From an uncultured Flavobacteriales bacterium (GTDB taxonomy: Bacteria; Bacteroidota; Bacteroidia; Flavobacteriales_D; Crocinitomicaceae): a DNA stretch of 5,455 nt. The stretch covers positions 1-5,455 of the forward strand of contig CAJWCX010000103.1 in assembly GCA_913031405.1 (NCBI GenBank), given 5' to 3'. How positions within the stretch are numbered: the stretch's first letter is position 1; the number at the start of each line of letters is the position of its first letter. The notes beneath the pieces were generated by a model. It was not told the origin of the DNA. It did no database searches and saw only the letters and a program-made list of their open reading frames with translations. This document shows, in pieces, positions 1 to 5,455 of this stretch. A program made the position numbers and the translations under genes.

Positions 1-765
1 ATATATATATGCATCATAAGATAAATCGGGGACATAGTATGAGTACAATCCTTCAAGTGAAGTTGCTTCAGGAGATAGATGATCCATCACGATTCTCCCA
101 TACTTTTCTTCAAACCGCATTGTCATTTGTGCTCTCTCGGCGTATTCAAAAATAATTCGATTAGAAATTTTATTATTGTTATTCAAAACTGGGCTTCCAA
201 AACCTATTGATTTTTTGGAAATCGTCAGCACATCAATGATTTTAAAATTACTTCCTGTTGTGCCTCCGTCCCAACCGAGAAGAAGGTATTCTGTTTTTCT
301 CGATCTTTGAAAAGGGATGATTTTATAGTAGAGTGCACCATACCACTCATCAGCACTTAATTTAGATGTTGGTTTTGGCTCATAAGGATCAAGGGCATCT
401 GTCAAAGAATAAATGCTTACTTTTTTGTTGCGCTTTACAAGAACAAATCCCCCATAAGAATAAGAAAAATCAGGGTATTCAATGTTCCAGTTAATGATTC
501 TTATTTTTTTGTCCGGGCTATCAATAATGGCAACAGTTTCGAGATGTTTGAATTCATAATCGAAAGCCCCTTCTTGGTTTAAAAAAACTTTCATTTTGGC
601 AGAGAAATTTTCACTTGCAATATCCATTCCATTCGAGGTGAATTCGGATCTAAAAGCCAATAGTTCTTGGTTAAGCTTAATTTCTTCCTGTTCTAAATCA
701 AATTGAGCAGATGCACAAAATGTGAAATAGGTTAGGAAAGCAACGATATGAATGGGCCTAAACAT
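1..765 (-). CDS. Secreted protein of unknown function, 3' end outside the window
   Basis: An uninterrupted minus-strand reading frame runs from an ATG at 765 to the left edge, giving 255 residues with no stop, so the C-terminus is missing. Residues 1-20 look like a type I signal peptide: a short start with Arg3, a hydrophobic core around residues 7-17 (IVAFLTYFTFC), and a likely cut after CASA, leaving Gln21 first. The one Cys lacks a lipobox, so a lipoprotein is unlikely. The mature part has a charged, probably helical stretch (residues 24-40) and then alternating, aromatic-rich segments suggesting beta structure, including EWYGALYYKIIP (140-151), LLLGWDGGTTGS (161-172) and LEGLYSYYVPDLSYDAY (238-253). 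I recall similar hypothetical proteins in Bacteroidota but know no function. An in-frame ATG at 792 would add nine residues; I prefer 765 because it gives a more normal signal peptide. It lies 38 bases after rpe on the same strand and is probably co-transcribed. Confidence 0.82.
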   Translation of the reverse strand, partial: MFRPIHIVAFLTYFTFCASAQFDLEQEEIKLNQELLAFRSEFTSNGMDIASENFSAKMKVFLNQEGAFDYEFKHLETVAIIDSPDKKIRIINWNIEYPDFSYSYGGFVLVKRNKKVSIYSLTDALDPYEPKPTSKLSADEWYGALYYKIIPFQRSRKTEYLLLGWDGGTTGSNFKIIDVLTISKKSIGFGSPVLNNNNKISNRIIFEYAERAQMTMRFEEKYGRIVMDHLSPEATSLEGLYSYYVPDLSYDAYIY

Positions 766-803
766 TACTAACTTTAACGATAATATTGTCATTGAGTTAC
801 AGC

Positions 804-1448
804 TTAAAGTTGTTTCAGCTTGTCAATAGTTTGAGAGGGCGAATCGGAATTAAAAACAAAGCTACCAGCAACCAAGGCGTTAGCCCCGGCTCCAGCAAGT
901 TGTTTTCCTGTTTCAAGATTTACTCCACCGTCAACTTCAATAATTATATCTAGACCTTTATTATCAATTATTGATTTTATTTTTTGTACTTTTTCGACAC
1001 TTGCTTGAATAAATTTTTGCCCTCCAAAACCAGGATTTACGGACATAATAAGAACAAGATCCAACTCAGGTAAAATTTCATCAAGAACATGAATTGGAGT
1101 GTGTGGGTTTAAGGCGACACCCGCTTTCATACCTTTGTTTTTTATTTGTTGAATGGTTCTATGAAGGTGTGTGCATGTTTCAAAGTGAACTGTTAAAATT
1201 TGAGCACCACATTTGGCAAATTCATCGATGTAAGCATCAGGGTTTGAAATCATAAGGTGCACATCTAATACTTTATCTGTGTATTTGCTAACAGCTTTTA
1301 AAATAGGGAAACCAAATGAAATATTCGGTACAAAGTTGCCGTCCATTACATCAATATGAAGCCAGTCGGCATGAGAATCATGAAGCATTTTGGTTTCTTT
1401 TTCAATGTTGCCGAAGTCACAGGACAGAATAGATGGGGATACAATCAT
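804..1448 (-). CDS. rpe: Ribulose-phosphate 3-epimerase
   Basis: This enzyme interconverts D-ribulose 5-phosphate and D-xylulose 5-phosphate in the cytoplasmic pentose phosphate pathway. The 214 residues match the usual family length and form one TIM barrel. The start, MIVSPSILSCDF, is typical, with Ser6 near the active site. The metal ligands are visible: His31 and Asp33 in WLHIDVMDGNFVPN, His64 in LDVHLM, and Asp173 in IEVDGGVN; Asp33 and Asp173 are the expected acid/base pair. The flexible active-site loop is MSVNPGFGGQ (135-144), and the phosphate site is formed by the glycine-rich GAGANALVAGSFVF (186-199). Nothing is missing or truncated. It is the first gene of a minus-strand pair with the secreted protein downstream and is divergent from the rhomboid gene. 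There is no Shine-Dalgarno sequence before the ATG. The identification is very secure. Confidence 0.97.
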   Translation of the reverse strand: MIVSPSILSCDFGNIEKETKMLHDSHADWLHIDVMDGNFVPNISFGFPILKAVSKYTDKVLDVHLMISNPDAYIDEFAKCGAQILTVHFETCTHLHRTIQQIKNKGMKAGVALNPHTPIHVLDEILPELDLVLIMSVNPGFGGQKFIQASVEKVQKIKSIIDNKGLDIIIEVDGGVNLETGKQLAGAGANALVAGSFVFNSDSPSQTIDKLKQL

Positions 1449-1461
1449 TTGATTTTTTTTT

Positions 1462-1469
1462 CAAATTTA
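1462..1469 (-). promoter_or_regulatory. Possible Bacteroidota -7 box for rpe
   Basis: Read on the minus strand this is TAAATTTG, a perfect match to the Bacteroidota primary sigma -7 consensus TAnnTTTG. It ends 13 bases before the rpe ATG, so a transcript would have a leader of only a few bases. I see no TTG at the expected -33 spacing. The surrounding DNA is very AT-rich, so a chance match is plausible. Confidence 0.35.
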
Positions 1470-1523
1470 AAATTTTTAAATAATAAAGGCTCTACATCTA
1501 ACAAGAAGCCTGCAAAGAATATT

Positions 1524-1531
1524 TACTTTTG
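1524..1531 (+). promoter_or_regulatory. Possible Bacteroidota -7 box for the rhomboid gene
   Basis: TACTTTTG matches the TAnnTTTG consensus perfectly and ends 7 bases before the rhomboid ATG at 1539. A start site at the usual distance would give a leaderless or nearly leaderless mRNA. No -33 TTG is visible 17-23 bases upstream. It lies in the 90-base gap between two divergent genes, where a promoter for this strand is needed, but the short distance to the ATG is a reason for caution. Confidence 0.35.
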
Positions 1532-1538
1532 GTAATGT

Positions 1539-2153
1539 ATGGCTATTGGAATAACAGAAATCATTGTGATATTAACGTGTTTGATATCCTGGCAGGCTAT
1601 AAATAATCTAGATTTAAGAGATCAGTTTCTTTTTGTTCCATACGCGGTCAAACATAATAATGAATTCTATCGTATTCTTTCCCATGTGTTAGTTCATGCC
1701 GATTTTTCTCATTTGGTTTTTAATATGATTTCTCTTTTTTATCTGGGAGGATATTTGGAGGCAGAATTGATAAATACCTATGAAAGTGTTGGGATATACT
1801 ATTATATTATCCTTTACATTTCAGGAGGTGTTGCCGCGACTGTCTTTCCCTATTTTAAAAACTCGGATAATCCAATGTATCGCTCTCTAGGCGCCTCCGG
1901 CGCTGTTTCTGCTGTGATTTTTGCAACGATTTTGTGGGAGCCTCAACTCGAGCTTATGTTGATGTTCATTCCTATCCCCATAAAGGCCTATGTTTTAGGC
2001 CCCATTTATTTAGCTATCGAATATTATTCAATGAGAAAAGGTGCTTCTGGAATAGCTCATGATGCACATCTCGGGGGTGCTTTATTTGGAATTTTATTTG
2101 TATTATTGATTGATGCCAACAAAGGCATTGAGTTTCTGAATATATTTCAGTGA
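1539..2153 (+). CDS. Rhomboid family intramembrane serine protease
   Basis: Rhomboids are integral membrane proteases that cut transmembrane substrates within or near the bilayer. This 204-residue protein is the compact six-helix form with no extra domain; hydrophobic segments lie roughly at 4-22, 50-75, 86-103, 118-133, 137-160 and 177-192. All expected active-site motifs are present. His58 and Asn62 (HLVFN, the HxxxN oxyanion motif) are followed by the YLGGYLE helix end. The nucleophile Ser120 sits in GASGA, and the catalytic His177 in AHLGG is followed by the GxxxxG-like ALFG. It is therefore predicted to be active; the substrate is unknown. The start at MAIGITEI fits the short N-terminus of Bacteroidota relatives, and there is no Shine-Dalgarno site. 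The downstream PLP enzyme gene starts at or across its stop codon, so the two are probably co-transcribed. Confidence 0.93.
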   Translation: MAIGITEIIVILTCLISWQAINNLDLRDQFLFVPYAVKHNNEFYRILSHVLVHADFSHLVFNMISLFYLGGYLEAELINTYESVGIYYYIILYISGGVAATVFPYFKNSDNPMYRSLGASGAVSAVIFATILWEPQLELMLMFIPIPIKAYVLGPIYLAIEYYSMRKGASGIAHDAHLGGALFGILFVLLIDANKGIEFLNIFQ

Positions 2154-2155
2154 TT

Positions 2156-3016
2156 ATGGGAGTATGTTACATCAATAATAATGGTACTATTTTGCCTGAC
2201 TCGTCACCAACGATCATGCCCAAGAATCGTTCTTATATGTATGGTGATGGTGTTTTTGAAACCATTCGAATTATGAATGGTAGTCCGATTAACATTGAAA
2301 ATCATATTTCAAGATTGCTAAAAGGCGCCGAGGTTTTGGGTATTCAAACTCCTGAGTTTTATACCGCTTCTTTTTTTCAAGAACGAATCTTGGAGCTTTT
2401 AAAGAAATCGGGTATAACAAAAGGTGGAAGATGTCGCTTGTCTGTTGATCGAGAGGTGGGGGGTACCTATCTGCCGAAATCGAATGACAGTAATTTTTAT
2501 ATCGAGGTTGAAGAATATGGTGCAAATTATTTCGAGTTAAATGCCAAGGGTCTAGAGATTGATATTTATTCTGATATTAAGCTACATAAAAACTTTTTGT
2601 CCAATTATAAAACAAAGTCTTGTTTGGGTTATGTGATGGCTGCGCTTAACGCCAAAGAAAGGAATCTCGACGATTTATTTCTAAGCGATGTTAAAGGAAA
2701 TATTCTTGAAACATCATCTAGTAATATTTTTGTAGTGAGCAATGGAGTTTTGTATACGCCGGGACTTGACGAGGGCTGTCTTGCAGGAACCATGCGTATG
2801 CAGATCATTAATCTTGCTTTAAAATGTGGTATGAAAGTTTATGAATGTTCCATTTTACCCCAAAACCTTCTAGCAGCAGACGAGGTCTTTATTACCAATG
2901 CGGTTCGAGGGATTAATTGGATTGGGTCATATAGGACTAAAAAGTTCTCAAATACGATGGCCCGTAAGCTTATTATTTCTTTAAATGAATTTTGGAGAAA
3001 TAAACTCGATAATTGA
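2156..3016 (+). CDS. Class IV aminotransferase-fold PLP enzyme, probably aminodeoxychorismate lyase
   Basis: This is a cytoplasmic PLP enzyme of fold type IV, the family of aminodeoxychorismate lyase (PabC, folate synthesis), branched-chain aminotransferase and D-amino acid aminotransferase. Counting from the ATG at 2156 it has 286 residues. Motifs in order: YGDGVFETIR (29-38); Arg53 in NHISRLLKG, a likely phosphate-site residue; Lys152 in NYKTK, which aligns with the Schiff-base lysine; Glu185 in ILETSSSNIFV, which contacts the pyridine nitrogen; and AGTMRMQ (210-216), the phosphate-cup turn, close to the GIMR of PabC. Length and the TMR turn favour a PabC-like lyase, but no folate gene is nearby and the motifs do not exclude an aminotransferase. 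Start choice: a GTG at 2150 overlaps the rhomboid stop and adds two residues; the ATG at 2156 lies 2 bases after that stop and fits the family's usual N-terminus. Either way, translational coupling is likely. Confidence 0.88.
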   Translation: MGVCYINNNGTILPDSSPTIMPKNRSYMYGDGVFETIRIMNGSPINIENHISRLLKGAEVLGIQTPEFYTASFFQERILELLKKSGITKGGRCRLSVDREVGGTYLPKSNDSNFYIEVEEYGANYFELNAKGLEIDIYSDIKLHKNFLSNYKTKSCLGYVMAALNAKERNLDDLFLSDVKGNILETSSSNIFVVSNGVLYTPGLDEGCLAGTMRMQIINLALKCGMKVYECSILPQNLLAADEVFITNAVRGINWIGSYRTKKFSNTMARKLIISLNEFWRNKLDN

Positions 3017-3057
3017 TATTTTCTCATTTTCAACGACTTATCGTTCATAATTACAGT

Positions 3058-3076
3058 ACCCACAAGTCACGTGGGT
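3058..3076 (+). terminator. Short hairpin after the PLP enzyme gene, possible weak terminator
   Basis: ACCCAC and GTGGGT form a perfect 6-bp stem around a 7-base loop (AAGTCAC), 41 bases after the stop at 3016 and the most GC-rich spot in the gap. Only CTTT follows, not a long T run, so it would be a weak intrinsic terminator. The right arm also makes a CACGTG palindrome at 3068-3073, so a protein-binding site is an alternative. Confidence 0.4.
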
Positions 3077-3088
3077 CTTTGATAATGT

Positions 3089-3096
3089 TATATTTG
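3089..3096 (+). promoter_or_regulatory. Likely -7 box of the parE-parC promoter
   Basis: TATATTTG matches the Bacteroidota TAnnTTTG consensus perfectly and ends 27 bases before the parE ATG, giving a leader of about 20 bases, a normal arrangement. No clear -33 TTG is found at 17-23 bases upstream; the only TTTG (3078-3081) is too close. It is preceded by the hairpin at 3058-3076, the expected order of a terminator followed by a new promoter. Confidence 0.5.
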
Positions 3097-3123
3097 TTTT
3101 GAATCAAATTTCAAATTTTTTAG

Positions 3124-5022
3124 ATGGCTGAAAATCAATACACAGAAGACAATATTCGCTCCCTAGACTGGAAAGAACACATTAGACTTCGGCCAGGTAT
3201 GTATATAGGAAAGCTAGGAGATGGTTCTTCCGCTGATGATGGAATTTATGTTTTAATCAAGGAGGTGATAGACAATTGTATTGATGAGTTTGTGATGGGG
3301 AATGGGAAAAAAATCGAGGTCACCGTTAAAGATGGCCTTGTGGTTATTCGTGACTACGGTAGGGGAATTCCTTTAGGAAAGGTGGTCGATGTTGTTTCTA
3401 AAATGAATACTGGCGGAAAGTATGATTCGAAGGCTTTTAAAAAGTCTGTAGGTCTCAATGGAGTGGGTACTAAGGCAGTGAATGCTTTGTCTTCTCATTT
3501 TTCTGTTTATTCAGTAAGAGAAGGTAAATGTAAAAAGGCATTCTTTGAGAGGGGGGTGTTGATCGAAGAGACAAAGCTAGAAAAGACAGATGAGGAGAAT
3601 GGTACTCATGTAGAGTTTTATCCAGACAATACTGTATTTAAAAAATACGCCTTTAAGACTCATTACATTGAAAAAATGATTTGGAATTATTGTTATCTGA
3701 ATCGTGGTTTAGCCATCTATTTTAATGGCAAGAAATTTCAGTCCAAAAATGGTCTAAAAGACTTACTAGACGATAACATGGATGGTGATCCTTTATATCC
3801 TGTCATTCATCTAGAGGGAAAAGATATTGAAGTGGCATTCACTCATGGAAGAACCTATGGTGAAGATTATTATTCTTTTGTAAATGGTCAACATACAACT
3901 CAGGGCGGAACACATCAAAGTGCATTTCGAGAATCTGTAGCTAAAGTAATCAAGGATTTTTTTAGTAAGAATTATGAATCCTCAGATATTCGCCAATCCA
4001 TTGTTGCCGCGGTTGCTGTAAAAGTCATGGAACCTGTTTTTGAATCTCAGACAAAAACAAAATTAGGGTCATTAGAAATTGAACCTGGAGGTAAATCTAT
4101 GCGTGCTTTTATTAACGATTTTTTAAAAGACAAGCTCGATAATTTTTTACACAAAAATCCAGAGATAGCTCAAACAATAGAGAATAAAATAAAGCAATCT
4201 GAAAAGGAACGTAAAGATTTAGCAGGAATCCGAAAAATTGCAAGAGAACGATCTAAAAAGGCCAATCTGCATAACAAGAAGTTACGAGATTGTAGGATCC
4301 ATCTAACTGACCAAAAGAATGATAGAAGGGAAGAAACCACACTATTTATTACTGAGGGGGATTCTGCAAGTGGTTCCATTACGAAGTCCAGAGATGTTGG
4401 TACACAAGCTGTGTTTTCCTTGAGGGGAAAGCCATTGAATTGCTATGGCTTAACTAAAAAGGTCGTATATGAAAATGAAGAATTCAATCTCATACAAGCA
4501 GCTTTAGATATTGAAGATGATTTGGAAAACCTTCGATATAATAAAGTTGTTATAGCAACTGACGCCGACGTAGATGGCATGCATATTAGAATGTTGCTAT
4601 TAACTTTCTTTCTTCAGTTTTTTCCTGATTTGGTTAAGAAAAATCATGTTTATGTTCTCCAAACACCGTTGTTTAGGGTTCGAAACAAAAAGAAAACCAT
4701 TTATTGTTATTCTGATGATGAAAGGATTTCAGCGATTGAAGAAATTGGTAGAGGTGCAGAAATTACCCGATTTAAAGGTTTGGGAGAGATTTCTCCAGAC
4801 GAATTCGTTCATTTTATTGGTGGAGAAATGAGATTAGAGCCTGTGATACTCTCCCATGACGCATCGATAGATTCCATACTTTCTTATTTTATGGGTAAAA
4901 ATACTCAGCAGAGGCAGGAATTTATTATTGATAACTTGAGGGTTGAAAAAGACCATGCAGAGGCTATGAATTCAGATGAAAAGGATGAAGAGACAAATAT
5001 TCAAATAGATATAGCATCGTAA
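3124..5022 (+). CDS. parE: DNA topoisomerase IV subunit B (ParE, GyrB-type ATPase)
   Basis: This is the ATPase subunit of topoisomerase IV, which works with ParC to separate linked daughter chromosomes. Its 632 residues fit the ParE size. The GHKL ATPase domain comes first: RPGMYIG (23-29), Glu47 as catalytic base and Asn51 as Mg ligand in KEVIDNCIDEF, Asp77 in RDYGRGIP, and the ATP-lid motif GLNGVGTKAVN (110-120). Arg132 (REGK) aligns with the GyrB arginine tied to coumarin sensitivity. The transducer domain ends near QTKTK (309-313), with Lys311 the likely gamma-phosphate contact. A basic helical linker (about 355-390) leads to TOPRIM, with Glu411 in ITEGDSASGS and Asp480, Asp482 and Asp484 in TDADVDG. 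The TRFKGLGE motif (548-555) and an acidic tail follow. There is no gyrase-specific insertion. GyrB is the main alternative, but the adjacent parC and ParE-like motifs favour ParE. It starts the parE-parC operon. Confidence 0.95.
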   Translation: MAENQYTEDNIRSLDWKEHIRLRPGMYIGKLGDGSSADDGIYVLIKEVIDNCIDEFVMGNGKKIEVTVKDGLVVIRDYGRGIPLGKVVDVVSKMNTGGKYDSKAFKKSVGLNGVGTKAVNALSSHFSVYSVREGKCKKAFFERGVLIEETKLEKTDEENGTHVEFYPDNTVFKKYAFKTHYIEKMIWNYCYLNRGLAIYFNGKKFQSKNGLKDLLDDNMDGDPLYPVIHLEGKDIEVAFTHGRTYGEDYYSFVNGQHTTQGGTHQSAFRESVAKVIKDFFSKNYESSDIRQSIVAAVAVKVMEPVFESQTKTKLGSLEIEPGGKSMRAFINDFLKDKLDNFLHKNPEIAQTIENKIKQSEKERKDLAGIRKIARERSKKANLHNKKLRDCRIHLTDQKNDRREETTLFITEGDSASGSITKSRDVGTQAVFSLRGKPLNCYGLTKKVVYENEEFNLIQAALDIEDDLENLRYNKVVIATDADVDGMHIRMLLLTFFLQFFPDLVKKNHVYVLQTPLFRVRNKKKTIYCYSDDERISAIEEIGRGAEITRFKGLGEISPDEFVHFIGGEMRLEPVILSHDASIDSILSYFMGKNTQQRQEFIIDNLRVEKDHAEAMNSDEKDEETNIQIDIAS

Positions 5023-5025
5023 ATT

Positions 5026-5455
5026 ATGTCAGAGGATTTAGACGACAAGCAAATACCTGAAGAAGGACACAATCCCTTCGAAAATAAAAAACTAGACGAT
5101 AGCGTTGTTCCAGTAAGCGGCTTGTATAAGAGCTGGTTCTTAGACTATGCCAGCTATGTAATACTTGAAAGAGCCGTTCCCAGTTTATTTGATGGATTAA
5201 AACCTGTTCAAAGACGAATACTTCATTCCATGAAAGAAATGGAAGACGGAAGATATAATAAGGTGGCTAATATTATCGGAAATACAATGAAGTATCATCC
5301 TCATGGAGATGCCTCTATTGGAGATGCCTTAGTACAGATTGGCCAAAAAGACCTTATGATTGATTGTCAAGGGAACTGGGGCAATACTTTGACTGGTGAT
5401 GGAGCAGCTGCTCCAAGATATATTGAGGTTCGTTTAAGCAAATTTGCTTTAGATG
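5026..5455 (+). CDS. parC: DNA topoisomerase IV subunit A (ParC), N-terminal part only
   Basis: This is the DNA-cleaving subunit of topoisomerase IV. Only 143 codons plus one base lie in the window, so the tower, coiled-coil and C-terminal domains are not seen. It starts 3 bases after the parE stop, so the two are one operon. An acidic, probably disordered leader of about 30 residues precedes the winged-helix domain, longer than in E. coli ParC. The core begins at LYKSWFLDYASYVI (33-46), then DGLKPVQRRIL (56-66) and the quinolone-resistance region KYHPHGDASIGD (89-100). The catalytic tyrosine is Tyr132 in AAAPRYIE, with Arg131 beside it. QGNWGN (115-120) matches the ParC form (QGNWG) rather than the GyrA form (QGNFG). 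Ala96 stands where E. coli ParC has Ser80, while Asp100 takes the place of Glu84. There is no frameshift or stop. Confidence 0.95.
   Translation, partial: MSEDLDDKQIPEEGHNPFENKKLDDSVVPVSGLYKSWFLDYASYVILERAVPSLFDGLKPVQRRILHSMKEMEDGRYNKVANIIGNTMKYHPHGDASIGDALVQIGQKDLMIDCQGNWGNTLTGDGAAAPRYIEVRLSKFALD

Noticed and set aside
1..10. ATATATATAT dinucleotide run at the left edge
   Set aside because: It is only ten bases and lies within the open frame of the secreted protein, where it encodes Tyr-Ile-Tyr. It is not evidence of a repeat element.
2289..2525. Minus-strand open frame of 78 codons
   Set aside because: It lies wholly antisense within the PLP enzyme gene, has a low-complexity basic product without recognisable motifs, and no start signals.
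2839..3063. Minus-strand open frame of 74 codons over the end of the PLP enzyme gene
   Set aside because: It is mostly antisense to a well-supported coding region, and its product resembles no family I know. It starts inside the hairpin region.
3078..3081. TTTG as a -33 element for the parE promoter
   Set aside because: It is only 7 bases upstream of the TATATTTG box, while the known spacing is about 17-23 bases.
4150..4300. A-rich, Lys/Glu-rich stretch in parE as a possible insertion or low-complexity expansion
   Set aside because: It matches the basic helical linker expected between the transducer and TOPRIM domains, and the overall protein length is normal.
4170..4379. Minus-strand open frame of 69 codons
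   Set aside because: It is antisense to the ParE linker and TOPRIM region; its Ser/Leu-rich product is what the complement of Lys/Glu-rich coding sequence gives.
4646..4831. Plus-strand open frame of 61 codons in another frame of parE
   Set aside because: It is fully inside the conserved TOPRIM and C-terminal part of parE, with no motifs of its own.

Overview
The window looks like an ordinary chromosomal stretch from an AT-rich member of the Bacteroidota, probably Flavobacteriia or Cytophagia; I cannot place it more finely. Four things point this way. The adjacent topoisomerase IV genes have Bacteroidota-style motifs (GLNGVGTKAVN and ITEGDSASGS in ParE, HPHGDASIGD and AAAPRY in ParC). No gene start has a Shine-Dalgarno sequence. 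Perfect matches to the Bacteroidota -7 element TAnnTTTG lie in both larger intergenic gaps. The secreted protein at the left edge resembles proteins I associate with this phylum.

Layout. The minus strand (1-1448) carries ribulose-phosphate 3-epimerase (rpe, 1448 to 804). It is followed closely by a secreted protein of unknown function that starts at 765 (or 792) and runs off the left edge without a stop. A 90-base AT-rich divergent gap (1449-1538) separates this pair from the plus-strand genes. These begin with a rhomboid intramembrane serine protease (1539-2153). A fold-type IV PLP enzyme follows almost without a gap (ATG at 2156, or an overlapping GTG at 2150, ending 3016); it is most likely 4-amino-4-deoxychorismate lyase or a related aminotransferase. 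A 107-base gap (3017-3123) holds a small hairpin and then a promoter-like box. Next come topoisomerase IV subunit B (parE, 3124-5022) and, 3 bases later, the first 143 codons of subunit A (parC, 5026 to the right edge).

How the genes relate. ParE (ATPase plus TOPRIM) and ParC (DNA cleavage) form one heterotetrameric enzyme that unlinks daughter chromosomes, and they are clearly an operon. Rpe serves the pentose phosphate pathway; the PLP enzyme probably serves folate or amino-acid metabolism; the rhomboid cuts membrane proteins. The sequence shows no functional link among these three, and they look like housekeeping neighbours. All catalytic residues I could check are present, and I saw no mobile element, CRISPR array, RNA gene or broken gene. 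I found no convincing new biological system. The items most worth a second look are the uncharacterised secreted protein, the alanine at the usual quinolone-contact serine of ParC, and the promoter and hairpin arrangements in the two gaps.
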